From Duncaniella sp. (lineage in GTDB: Bacteria; Bacteroidota; Bacteroidia; Bacteroidales; Muribaculaceae), in NCBI GenBank assembly GCA_029056055.1, contig JAIDCC010000014.1, positions 1 to 64,000 of the forward strand: a DNA stretch of 64,000 nucleotides. Reading direction: 5' to 3'. This document shows, piece after piece, positions 9,512-20,966 of the stretch. Each line of letters opens with the position of its first letter. The stretch's first letter is position 1. The notes under the pieces are model-generated. The model was not told the DNA's origin and ran no database searches. It saw nothing but the letters and a program-made list of their open reading frames with translations. The position numbers and the translations under genes were made by a program.

Positions 9512-10267
9512 CTAAATGAGTCGGGAAAGCTCATCAAGACGGGCGATGCGACACTCGGCCGGAGGGTCGGCGGGAGAGGAGGGCGCGGTGTCGCGAGGGG
9601 CGAAAAACAGGTGTTTCCAGCCGGCGGCTTCGGCCCCCTTAATGTCTGTGGCGAGGTTGTCGCCTATCATCAGATGAGCGTCGGGACGGAGATTGTTGAC
9701 GCGCGCCATGGCGTAGAGGTAGAGGCGGGGGTCGGGCTTCGCCACGCCGATGTCGTCGCTGAGCACCACGGTGTCGATGAGGTCGTCGAGGCGGGCCGAA
9801 CGGATTTTGCGATGCTGAACGGATGAGAACCCGTTGGAGAGCACACCTATTTTGTATCCGCGCGCGCGGGCGAGGAGAAGCGCTTCGCGCGCCCCCTCGA
9901 CAAGCTGCTTCTGCTCGGCAAGGAGGTCGAGGTAACGAGTGTCGAGGTAGCGGCAGAGGGTTTCGAGCGCCTCGGAGTCACCGCGCCATTTCAATGCGAG
10001 AGGGGAGAGGAAGCGGTCGAGACGCAGGAAATCCTGCGAAATCTCGCCCGCGGCATAGCGGCGCCAGAGCTCGGCGTTGTGTGTCTCGTAGGCGTGAAGC
10101 CACTCGACGAAATCGTCGTAGGTGGAGTCGAAACCGTTCTGCTCGTCGAAAAGCAGACGATGCGCGCGCCGCGAATTGGCGTGGAAATCAATCAGCGTGT
10201 CGTCGAGGTCGAACCATATCCATTCCACGCCGCTGAAAAGGGGAGAGGGGGCCGGGGAAGTCTGCAT
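9512..10267 (-). CDS. HAD family YjjG-type nucleotidase
   Basis: WFDLDDTLIDF, GVLSNGF, MIGDNLATDIKGAEAAGWK; ATGA overlap with upstream gene. Confidence 0.85.
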   Translation of the reverse strand: MQTSPAPSPLFSGVEWIWFDLDDTLIDFHANSRRAHRLLFDEQNGFDSTYDDFVEWLHAYETHNAELWRRYAAGEISQDFLRLDRFLSPLALKWRGDSEALETLCRYLDTRYLDLLAEQKQLVEGAREALLLARARGYKIGVLSNGFSSVQHRKIRSARLDDLIDTVVLSDDIGVAKPDPRLYLYAMARVNNLRPDAHLMIGDNLATDIKGAEAAGWKHLFFAPRDTAPSSPADPPAECRIARLDELSRLI

Positions 10268-10980
10268 CAGTCGAGGTCTTTGAAGTTCCACCATTTGTAG
10301 GAAGCGGGCTTGGAGGTGTCGAGGTCGCCTTCGTGGCGCATGAGCAGGCGCACCACGCGCACCGTGACGGGGAGAATGATGAGCTCGTAGAGAGTTTTCA
10401 GAAGTGTCTGCACGAGAATCAATCGTCCTATCAATCCCCAGGACAACACGCCCGCGAAAGCTATCGGGAAAAAGATGAGCGAGTCGACACCCTCGCCGAA
10501 GAACGTCGAGAGCATGGCGCGGAACGAAAAGCTGTGGCGCAGGCGCGAACCCTTTTCAGGGTCGGCATGTTTGAGCCGCGACATGACGTAGGCGTTGACC
10601 ATCGAGCCGCAAAGAAAAGCGATGAAGCTCGCTATGAAAATGCGGGGCACGGCACCGTAAATCATCTCCATGGCCGCCTGTCCGTGCCACTCCTCGCTGC
10701 CGGGGAGCAGGATGGCGAGCTGGAGCAGCAGAGCCACGAGGAGGTTCATGGCAAACCCGAGCCAGATGACCATGCGGGCTTTGGCAAAGCCGTAGACCTC
10801 GACGATGCAATCGTTGAGGATGTAGCTGATGGGGAAGACAAACATTCCGGCCGTGACCGAAAAGAGTTTTCCGATTTCTACGGTCTTGATTTCCACGAGG
10901 TTGCTCACGATGATGCAGACGCAGAACGTGACGCTCAGGAGCATGAACGTCACCGAGACGTGACGCGACGGTTTAGACAT
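10267..10980 (-). CDS. Queuosine precursor transporter family (YhhQ/VUT)
   Basis: SNLVEIKTVEIG, FPISYILNDCIVEVYGFAKARMVIWLGF. Confidence 0.87.
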   Translation of the reverse strand: MSKPSRHVSVTFMLLSVTFCVCIIVSNLVEIKTVEIGKLFSVTAGMFVFPISYILNDCIVEVYGFAKARMVIWLGFAMNLLVALLLQLAILLPGSEEWHGQAAMEMIYGAVPRIFIASFIAFLCGSMVNAYVMSRLKHADPEKGSRLRHSFSFRAMLSTFFGEGVDSLIFFPIAFAGVLSWGLIGRLILVQTLLKTLYELIILPVTVRVVRLLMRHEGDLDTSKPASYKWWNFKDLD

Positions 10981-11491
10981 CGGTCACCTCCTTGCAGAAG
11001 TAATCGTCGGCGTCGAGGAGGAAATGATTAATCCACTCCCTGACGCACCCTTCGCCTCCCCGCAGAGACATGACGTGTATGCCGGGGATTGCCTTGACCT
11101 GAGGCATGGCGTCGGCGGGACACGCTTTGAAACCTGCGGCTTCGAGAAGAGGAGCGCAGTTGACGTCGTCGCCGATGTAGGCCACCTCGTCGAGCGATAT
11201 GCCGAGCGAGCGGCAGATTTCCTCGGTAGCCGCCAGTTTGCCACCGTAGCGTTTGCCTTGCACGAGGAAGTCAAGGCCGAGTTTGAGAAAGCGGCGATGA
11301 ACGATTTCGGTGTCTTCGCTCGTGATGATGCCGGTCTTGACACCTTCTTTCATCAGAAGCTGCAGACCCATGCCGTCGCGGGTGTTGAATTTCTTCATCA
11401 CGTCGCCCTGGGCGGAGTAATACATTCCGCCGTCGGTCAGAGTGCCGTCGACGTCGGTGAGAAAAAGTTTTATCGGAAGAGGTCGATTCAT
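10973..11491 (-). CDS. kdsC: 3-deoxy-D-manno-octulosonate 8-phosphate phosphatase KdsC-like (HAD-IIIA)
   Basis: FLTDVDGTLTDGGMYY, FNTRDGMGLQLL, AYIGDDVNCAPLL. Confidence 0.92.
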   Translation of the reverse strand: MNRPLPIKLFLTDVDGTLTDGGMYYSAQGDVMKKFNTRDGMGLQLLMKEGVKTGIITSEDTEIVHRRFLKLGLDFLVQGKRYGGKLAATEEICRSLGISLDEVAYIGDDVNCAPLLEAAGFKACPADAMPQVKAIPGIHVMSLRGGEGCVREWINHFLLDADDYFCKEVTDV

Positions 11492-13534
<2,043 letters not shown>

Positions 13535-13596
13535 CTACAAAGTTACATCAAAATAGCTCGTCATGCAAAAAACTTGAGTGAAAATATCGAAACCGT

Positions 13597-13627
13597 TTGA
13601 CCGATAACAATTTTTATCTTACCTTTG
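13597..13627 (+). promoter_or_regulatory. Bacteroidetes-type promoter of the GH5 gene
   Basis: TTTG at 13596-13599, 20 nt, TACCTTTG at 13620-13627. Confidence 0.6.
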
Positions 13628-13660
13628 CAACAGAAAAATCTGTATTCAATGCAATTAACC

Positions 13661-15466
13661 ATGAAACACTTAATGCTCTCTCTCTGGGCTATCATCCTCG
13701 GGTTGATAGCCACGGCCGGATGCGTAGGCTGCTCCGATTCGAAAACAGACAGCCCCGACCCTGGCATACCCCTTTCGGTGGTAGACAAACGTGTGGTGGA
13801 AAACGGAATCGTCTGTCAGAAGGAAGCCACTTCGACCTACTTCAATGTGGTCAGCGGGCACGATGTCACGGCCGTGTCGTCGGCCGAATGGATAACGGTA
13901 TCCGTCGGCGAACGCACCAAGGTCAATTCCGTGACGCGCATATCGCTCGACATCGCGGCCAACACCGGAACGGATACCCGCGTGGCCACGGTCACGGTGT
14001 CTACTCCGACCGAGAAAGTATCTGTCACCGTGTCGCAGGGCGAAGCGGCCGGGCTCGTCGTCAGCAAGGTCGAGGGTGTGCCAGTCAGTGCCGAAGGCGG
14101 AAAGGTGACGGTGACGCTCGCTTCGACAGAAGCTCCCAAGGTTGCGGCTTCCGCGGCATGGATTCAGGCCGATGAGTCGCGCGCGATGACCGAGCGGACA
14201 ATGACCTTTACCGTGGCTGCAAATCACTCCACGTCCCCGCGTGAAGCGGAGCTGACGTTCACGGTTGACAATCTCACCGAGAAAGTTGCCGTGATGCAAA
14301 ACGGCGCCGAAGTTTCCGAGACAGGAGGCATCGGAGGCAACACCCCCGAGGAAATAGCCCTCTCGATGGGAATGGGGTGGAACCTTGGCAATCAGATGGA
14401 TGCCTATAATAACAACGTGGCTTCGGAAACCGCGTGGGGCAATCCCAAGGCCACGCCCGAACTATTCGTGAAACTCCGTGAAGCCGGAATCTCAACCGTC
14501 CGCATCCCCGTGACCTGGCTCGGAAAGGTGGGGGCCGCTCCCGACTACAAAATCGAGGCGGCATGGCTCGACCGTGTGGCCGAACTCGTGGGCTACGCGC
14601 ATGCGGCCGGACTCAACGTCATCATCAACATTCACCACGACGGCGCCGACTCGGCGCACTGGCTCAACATCAAACGGGCGGCGACCGACGAAACCTTCAA
14701 TGCCGCTGTCGTGGCTCAGCTCACCGCAATGTGGCAGCAAATAGCCCGCCGCTTCTCGACGGAAGGGTCGTATCTCATGTTTGAGGCCTTCAACGAAATC
14801 CATGACGGCGGCTGGGGCTGGGGCGACAACCGCAAGGATGGCGGTAAACAATATCTCACGCTCAACGGATGGAATCAGGCCGTAGTAGACGCCATACGTT
14901 CGGCAGGTGGCGAGAACGCAACCCGCTGGATTGGTGTGCCCGCCTATTGCACCAACGCCGACCTGTCGTTTGACTCACACTTCAAAATGCCTGCCGACCC
15001 GGCGGGACGTCTGATGCTCGCGCTCCACAACTATGACCCTTACGACTACACTCTCGAAGCGAAGTTCTCGGAGTGGGGGCACACCGGAAAGGATGTGGCT
15101 TCCTACGGAACCGAAAAAGACATCGAGCAGACGTTCTCGAAAATCAAGACTTCATGGATTGACAAGGGTGTGCCCGTCTATTTCGGCGAAATGGGGTGCG
15201 TTCATCGCTCGGCAAGCCGCGCCGAGGCATTCCGTCTCTACTATCTCGAATACTTCTGTAAAGCGTGCCGCCAGTACCTGATTCCCCCTGTCTACTGGGA
15301 CAATGGTTCGACCGGGGCGGGACGCGAATGCTCCGGCCTCTTCAACCGCACTACCGGCGACTTCGTCAACAACGCCGCCGACGTCGTGGCCGTGATGGTG
15401 AAGGGCTTCACCTCGTCAGACCCGTCGTACACCCTCTCATCAGTCTACGCTTCCGCCCCTCTTTAA
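13661..15466 (+). CDS. GH5 family cellulase/endoglucanase lipoprotein with tandem BACON domains
   Basis: Signal/lipobox region, two SSAEWITV / SAAWIQA BACON-like repeats, FEAFNEIHDGGWGWG and YFGEMGC catalytic motifs. Confidence 0.88.
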   Translation: MKHLMLSLWAIILGLIATAGCVGCSDSKTDSPDPGIPLSVVDKRVVENGIVCQKEATSTYFNVVSGHDVTAVSSAEWITVSVGERTKVNSVTRISLDIAANTGTDTRVATVTVSTPTEKVSVTVSQGEAAGLVVSKVEGVPVSAEGGKVTVTLASTEAPKVAASAAWIQADESRAMTERTMTFTVAANHSTSPREAELTFTVDNLTEKVAVMQNGAEVSETGGIGGNTPEEIALSMGMGWNLGNQMDAYNNNVASETAWGNPKATPELFVKLREAGISTVRIPVTWLGKVGAAPDYKIEAAWLDRVAELVGYAHAAGLNVIINIHHDGADSAHWLNIKRAATDETFNAAVVAQLTAMWQQIARRFSTEGSYLMFEAFNEIHDGGWGWGDNRKDGGKQYLTLNGWNQAVVDAIRSAGGENATRWIGVPAYCTNADLSFDSHFKMPADPAGRLMLALHNYDPYDYTLEAKFSEWGHTGKDVASYGTEKDIEQTFSKIKTSWIDKGVPVYFGEMGCVHRSASRAEAFRLYYLEYFCKACRQYLIPPVYWDNGSTGAGRECSGLFNRTTGDFVNNAADVVAVMVKGFTSSDPSYTLSSVYASAPL

Positions 15467-15490
15467 CCGACCGAGCGGAAAGACACCATC

Positions 15491-15529
15491 AGGCAGTCTC
15501 CCCGGGATGCGGGGAGGCTGCCTGCTTTT
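15491..15529 (+). terminator. Rho-independent terminator of the GH5 gene
   Basis: aggcag-t-ctccccg ggatg cggggag-g-ctgcct followed by gctttt. Confidence 0.8.
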
Positions 15530-15623
15530 GAAGATAAACGTAAAAAAGCATACACTTTTTTGCGTTTTCGCACTATTCACGTATGATTTTATCGTATCTT
15601 TGCAAGTGAAAATTCATAGAGCA

Positions 15624-17711
15624 ATGGAAAAAATCAAATTGAACAATTCGCAACAGAACGCAGCATACGCATTCAAAAATTTCTTAAACAGCAACGAGCA
15701 GGTGATGATGCTGAAGGGAGCCGCGGGAACCGGTAAGACCACGCTTGTCAAAGAATTTCTGCGTATCCTCGGCGAGGCCGGGAGAGGATGTGTGCTGATG
15801 GCGCCGACCGGGCGCGCCGCCTTTATCATCGGGAGCAAGACGGAGCAGGCGGCGAGTACGATTCACAGGGCCATCTATTCGCTTCGCGGCATCCGTCCGG
15901 CGGTCAACGGCGTGGACGATGAAAACTCCGACGTCGACCTGCACTCGAGATTTACACTTCGCAAAAACAAAGATACGCACGACACGGTCTACATCGTAGA
16001 TGAGGCTTCGATGGTTTCTGACACATTTGCCGACAACGAAGCATTTTCGTTTGGCTCGGGGAGACTTCTTAACGATTTGATGGAGTATGCCGGCGGAAGA
16101 AAGGTGGTATTCGTGGGCGACTACGCCCAGTTGCCTCCGGTGGGGATGAACTTTTCGCCGGCACTGGATAAGAGTTACGTCGAGGATATGTTTAATTGCG
16201 AGGTGGTCGAGGTCACGCTCCGCGAAGTGCTTCGACAGGCTGAAGGAAGCATGATGCTTGAAAATGCCGACAGAATCAGGGAAAGTATCGAAAAGAAGAC
16301 GTTCATAGAGTTCGGACTGCGCGACGGAAACGACACAGAGGCGGTTGAAGATGACATACTTCGCCCATACTATGCACAGTCGGCGACCGCTCCCGACATT
16401 CATTCGGCAATCATCACTTACAGCAACCGTCAGGCGTTGTATTACAATCAGGCTATCCGTCGGCATTACTTCGGCGAAGATGCCGAAAGGCTGCAAGAGG
16501 GAGATTTGCTTATGATAGCGCGCAACAATTATGCATACCAACATGAATTGTTTAACGGCAATATCGTCAAGGTTGCTTCGTGTGCGCCCGACGATGAGGT
16601 GGAAAGCCGGACGGTGAGGGTGAAAATCGGAGCAGACCGTGTGGAGAGCGTAGAACTGAAATTCAGGAAAGCGGTCATCATGTTTAATGCGTTCGGCCGG
16701 CGCGTCGAACTCTCTGTAAAATTGTTGGACAATTTCCTCGATGAAGCGGGGAGCGCGTTGGGCGGCACACTTGCCCGCGCCCTGATGGTGGATTTCGAGC
16801 GGCGTCTTCCCAAGGACATCCAAGACAATCTCCCGAGGCTGAAACGCCTCTTGCGAGGCAAAGCCCCGCTGTCGGTCGACGACAGTCAGATGAATGAACG
16901 ATATCTCAAACTGCTCCTGACCGACGAATACTACAACGCCGTTGTGTGTAAGTATGGCTACGCACTGACCTGTCATAAAGCCCAGGGCGGAGAGTGGAAA
17001 AAAGTATTTGTAGATATGAGCAGGTTTGGAGGCACGGCCAACGAAGACTACTTCCGATGGGCCTACACAGCACTGACGCGAGCATCGGAGAAAATTTGGC
17101 ACTACCGTTCGCCCGACTTCAACTACATCAGCAGTCTCGTGGTGGAAAAGATTCAAAAATCAGACAACATCAGAGTGAGCACCTACGCCGAAAGCGGGAA
17201 AGATTTCATGACAGCCCGTTTTGAGCGAATGGCACAATTGGTCGCTCAAAACTCAATAGAAGTGTCGCAAGACCTCAGTTGTGAATATCAACACCGCGTC
17301 ACCTTCACCGCCGCCGACGGGCAATCGGCCACATTCTCGCTTTGGTATAATAAAAAAGGATACAGCAACAAAATGACGTTGCTCAAGGCATCGTCGGAAG
17401 AATTTGCAGGAGTGGGACGAGAGATTATCGACAGGTCATACGTGCCGCTGGAGGTGCCCTTCAACGCTGCGGGCAGGCCGTTTGCCGAGAAACTCACGAG
17501 CTATCTCAAAAGTCTTTTCGAGGAACTTGACATACGTCTGCTCGACATAACGCAGGAACATTATCAAGACGTTTTCCATGTGAAAACCGACGGAGTTGCG
17601 AAAATATGTTTACATTTCACCGATAAAGGGAATTACACATATATGAAGCTAATCAGTTCGCTCGGCGAGTCCGATGAAAAACTGGAAGCATTCAGAAATC
17701 ATTTTGTCTAA
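15624..17711 (+). CDS. AAA/RecD-like superfamily 1 helicase
   Basis: LKGAAGTGKTTLVKEF Walker A, VYIVDEASMVSD Walker B, GYALTCHKAQGGEW and YTALTRASE motifs. Confidence 0.85.
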   Translation: MEKIKLNNSQQNAAYAFKNFLNSNEQVMMLKGAAGTGKTTLVKEFLRILGEAGRGCVLMAPTGRAAFIIGSKTEQAASTIHRAIYSLRGIRPAVNGVDDENSDVDLHSRFTLRKNKDTHDTVYIVDEASMVSDTFADNEAFSFGSGRLLNDLMEYAGGRKVVFVGDYAQLPPVGMNFSPALDKSYVEDMFNCEVVEVTLREVLRQAEGSMMLENADRIRESIEKKTFIEFGLRDGNDTEAVEDDILRPYYAQSATAPDIHSAIITYSNRQALYYNQAIRRHYFGEDAERLQEGDLLMIARNNYAYQHELFNGNIVKVASCAPDDEVESRTVRVKIGADRVESVELKFRKAVIMFNAFGRRVELSVKLLDNFLDEAGSALGGTLARALMVDFERRLPKDIQDNLPRLKRLLRGKAPLSVDDSQMNERYLKLLLTDEYYNAVVCKYGYALTCHKAQGGEWKKVFVDMSRFGGTANEDYFRWAYTALTRASEKIWHYRSPDFNYISSLVVEKIQKSDNIRVSTYAESGKDFMTARFERMAQLVAQNSIEVSQDLSCEYQHRVTFTAADGQSATFSLWYNKKGYSNKMTLLKASSEEFAGVGREIIDRSYVPLEVPFNAAGRPFAEKLTSYLKSLFEELDIRLLDITQEHYQDVFHVKTDGVAKICLHFTDKGNYTYMKLISSLGESDEKLEAFRNHFV

Positions 17712-17730
17712 CCAACTTACCCCCCACGAC

Positions 17731-19350
17731 ATGACCCTCAACGAAATCACCGCGCTTCGCAAATCAGGACGACTGAGAGAAGCCCTGGACGCTGCCGAAA
17801 TCGAGTTTAAGAAAAATCAAAACGTCTACACGGCAAGCGCTTTGTTCTGGTGTCTTCATGCAATGTGCAAGACACTTCGCGGCGAGGACGCCGAGGCCTG
17901 CGTGGAAATAATGCGCAAGTTGCATGAGGCATACGGCCAAGGAGACAAATTCATGACGCGAGCCATGACCCGCTATTCCTCGCTGTCACAGGAACTTCAA
18001 AAGGCCTCGAACGACGCGAAAAGCGGGGCGGACGTCAAGGAAGTCTATACGAAAGTGCTTGACCTTTTCAGAAACGGAGAACTTGAGGCGGGACTGCATG
18101 AGGACTTCGGATGGTTAATTTACCACAGACTGAAAATGTCGCGTCCGGACGACGCGTTGGGAAGGAAGCGTATGCTCAATTACTATCTTCAGCTCAACGT
18201 TGAACGTCCCTCGATGCTCCATTCCCTGATACTGGCAATGGCCATAGAGCTTGAGAAATCGACTCCACTCGAATTCAGAATGAGAGATTTCATCAGATTG
18301 TGGGGTCTCGAAAACCTGCGCGAAGAAGATTGGCAACAATTCAAGACAGACGAAGGTCACACAGCCTCCTCGAACGTGGAAAAATTGATAAAAGTCTACG
18401 CGACAGAATTGAAAACCGACAAGGTTGAAGCGCCCGACGAATTTGTCGACCTTGTAGACAAGGCGCTTGAAAAGTTTCCGAACAATCAGAATTTGCCCTA
18501 CTACAAGGCCCTGACCCTCATCTCGAAAGGAGAGCGCGAAGAGGCCACGAAGTATTACAGAGACCTGATGCAGAAATATCCTGCGAAGCACTATCTGTAT
18601 CACCACACGATGACGCTCGTCGACAATCTCGACCTGAAAATCGGACTTCTCGCGAAGGCACTGACCTTGGGTGTAGACGAGCAGTTTCTGGGCAAAGTGC
18701 GCATCGCCATGGCAAAACTTCTGATTGAAAAAGGATTGCCTCAAAACGCGAAGGCCGAGCTGAAGCTTCACGGCGATTTCTATAAGAAAAACGGCTGGCA
18801 CCTCAGCAATGATTTTCAGACACTCTGGAACCAGTTGGGAAGCGTCAGCCCCGTTGAGAACAATAAGGCACTCTACAAAGAATACATCCCCATTGCCGAT
18901 GACTTCATCCTTGGCGACCTGCCCACGATTACGGCGGTGAAGGTGGCTGAACGCGAACAAGAGGACAAACTTCGCCCCGGAAAGAAAAACCTCGTGTGGG
19001 TGTTGAAAACCGAACAAGGCGTGCTCCGTCTCAAAAAGCCTTCGAAATTCGGGTTGCCGAAGAGGCTGAACAACGGGGCGGTGCTGGATGTGAAAGTCAG
19101 CGGCAGGAAAATCGTGGGCGCCAAGATGGCGATGGCAGTTCCCGCGCTGAACTGGCTCAAGGAAGCGGACGGCATCGTGAGAATACGCATCGACCGCAAC
19201 GGGAAGCGTTATGCTATTCTGGCCCACACCTATGTGCCCGAAACGCTGCTTACCGGAGTGAATGAAGGCGAGCGAATCAAAGTGACTTGTGTCATGGGCG
19301 AAGACGGGAAGTGGAAAGCGCTTGCGTTGAAGAGGGTAGAGGGCCGTTGA
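17731..19350 (+). CDS. TPR-repeat protein with OB/S1-like C-terminal region
   Basis: Helical repeats; C-terminal beta-rich GVLRLKKPSKFGLPKRLNNGAVLDVKVSGRKIVGAKM and YAILAHTYVPETLLTGVNEGERIKVTCV. Confidence 0.65.
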   Translation: MTLNEITALRKSGRLREALDAAEIEFKKNQNVYTASALFWCLHAMCKTLRGEDAEACVEIMRKLHEAYGQGDKFMTRAMTRYSSLSQELQKASNDAKSGADVKEVYTKVLDLFRNGELEAGLHEDFGWLIYHRLKMSRPDDALGRKRMLNYYLQLNVERPSMLHSLILAMAIELEKSTPLEFRMRDFIRLWGLENLREEDWQQFKTDEGHTASSNVEKLIKVYATELKTDKVEAPDEFVDLVDKALEKFPNNQNLPYYKALTLISKGEREEATKYYRDLMQKYPAKHYLYHHTMTLVDNLDLKIGLLAKALTLGVDEQFLGKVRIAMAKLLIEKGLPQNAKAELKLHGDFYKKNGWHLSNDFQTLWNQLGSVSPVENNKALYKEYIPIADDFILGDLPTITAVKVAEREQEDKLRPGKKNLVWVLKTEQGVLRLKKPSKFGLPKRLNNGAVLDVKVSGRKIVGAKMAMAVPALNWLKEADGIVRIRIDRNGKRYAILAHTYVPETLLTGVNEGERIKVTCVMGEDGKWKALALKRVEGR

Positions 19351-19434
19351 GGCTTTTTAACGCAGAACAGGTGCCTCCGGAGCAAACCAACCGACGGGTC
19401 AAGCGTTATAAAAGCAAACATAAACTTTAAGACT

Positions 19435-19740
19435 ATGGCAACTTATAACGATTTGATTAAGGACAACAAGGTGGTAATGATAGAATTTTTCGCGACATGG
19501 TGTCCTCATTGCAGGAGGATGGAACCGGTCGTGGAACAGGTGCGCGAACTTGTAGGCGACAGCGCCAAAATCTATCAGCTCGATATCGACAAGAACTCCG
19601 AGGCCGCCGACAACGAGCAGGTGACCGGCACGCCGACATTCATTCTCTACGCCAATGGTAAAGAGGTGTGGAGATACAGCGGCGAGATTGACGGAAACGT
19701 CTTGCTTCAGAAGATTGAAAATGTAGTGGCTGCCGTATGA
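19435..19740 (+). CDS. Thioredoxin family protein
   Basis: FFATWCPHCRRMEP active site, GTPTFILY cis-Pro. Confidence 0.88.
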   Translation: MATYNDLIKDNKVVMIEFFATWCPHCRRMEPVVEQVRELVGDSAKIYQLDIDKNSEAADNEQVTGTPTFILYANGKEVWRYSGEIDGNVLLQKIENVVAAV

Positions 19741-20726
19741 CAATACTCTCCGATTTCCTCCGGGCTTTAGAGGTGCCCTATACCGAGCGCTATGCCGACG
19801 AACAATTCGAGGGGATGACGTTCAAGTCGCTCTTCGGATTGTCGAAGGAATTGCAAAAGTATGGCGTCGAAACGGAGGCACTTCGGTTGGCCGACAAGGA
19901 GGCGGATTTGGCTCTTCTGTCGCCTCCGTATCTCGCCCACATGCGCGATTGTTTCGCCGTTGTCGAGGAAGTGACACCCTCCGAGGTGGTCTTTACCGGC
20001 TACGACGGAGCACGCTCGAGCATGGAGCGCGGAAAATTTGTGGAAGCGTGGGACGGCGTGGTCCTGTTGGGTTTTCCGAAAGCTGAGGCTGCCGAGCCCG
20101 ACTACGCCGTGCATCGTCTGGCAGATTTCGCGCGAGCCGTGCGACCGTGGGTGTTGGGAGGTGCGCTGTTGTTTCTCTTCGCATTCTTCTATATAACCAA
20201 CGGCTTGTGGAGCAACCTCTGGCTGAACGCGTTGATTCTGATAACCCTCGCAGGCATCTACGTGACATTTCAGCTCGAGCTTAAGACGATAGGAATTCAC
20301 ACGGCGGCGGCCGATTCGATATGTGGAGTCATCGACCGAGGAGGTTGCAACTCAATTCTCGAGACATCAGCCTCCAAATTTCTCGGCGTTTTCAGCTGGA
20401 GTGAGATTGGACTGACATACTTCACGGTCAGCCTGGCCGCGATGGTGATATTTCCTCAGACGTTAGGATGGCTCGCACTCATCAACGCGCTCTGTTGCCC
20501 CTACTCGTTCTGGAGTGTGTGGTATCAGAAATTTCGCGCCCACAAATGGTGTACGCTTTGTCTGATAACGCAGGCATGCCTCTGGTTGTCGCAGGGATGC
20601 TACATCCTCATGGGCGCATGGCACGCGACATTTCCCATCGGTTGGGGTGCGTCTGTCCTGGTAGCGGTCTACGCCGCGGTGTTCATGACTCTGAATATGT
20701 TGAATCCTTATCTCACACGCAAATGA
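19737..20726 (+). CDS. VKOR family membrane oxidoreductase with N-terminal C39-peptidase-like domain
   Basis: DSICGVIDRGGCNSIL, KWCTLCLITQA CxxC in a four-helix membrane region; ATGA overlap with thioredoxin. Confidence 0.8.
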   Translation: MTILSDFLRALEVPYTERYADEQFEGMTFKSLFGLSKELQKYGVETEALRLADKEADLALLSPPYLAHMRDCFAVVEEVTPSEVVFTGYDGARSSMERGKFVEAWDGVVLLGFPKAEAAEPDYAVHRLADFARAVRPWVLGGALLFLFAFFYITNGLWSNLWLNALILITLAGIYVTFQLELKTIGIHTAAADSICGVIDRGGCNSILETSASKFLGVFSWSEIGLTYFTVSLAAMVIFPQTLGWLALINALCCPYSFWSVWYQKFRAHKWCTLCLITQACLWLSQGCYILMGAWHATFPIGWGASVLVAVYAAVFMTLNMLNPYLTRK

Positions 20727-20848
20727 AAAAGATACCTCGTCCGGACATAAAGGATGCCACACCTCTCACACCTCTTGAAATGAACAATCTCCATTTCAAG
20801 ACCCCATCCACCCACAGTCCGGTAAAGACCGAAAAAGAGTTGAAATGA
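20723..20848 (+). CDS. 41-aa peptide, translationally coupled to VKOR
   Basis: MKKIPRPDIKDATPLTPLEMNNLHFKTPSTHSPVKTEKELK; ATG overlaps the VKOR stop (ATGA). Confidence 0.5.
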   Translation: MKKIPRPDIKDATPLTPLEMNNLHFKTPSTHSPVKTEKELK

Positions 20849-20966
20849 TAGATTTGAGCGGACAATGCTTTACCGGCATTGCCCGCTTAGCTTTTTTCAG
20901 AAAAAAGCTGGGGAGTGTCGTAAGAAATCGCTATCTTTGCCATTACAACTAAAAAGATTATCGAAG

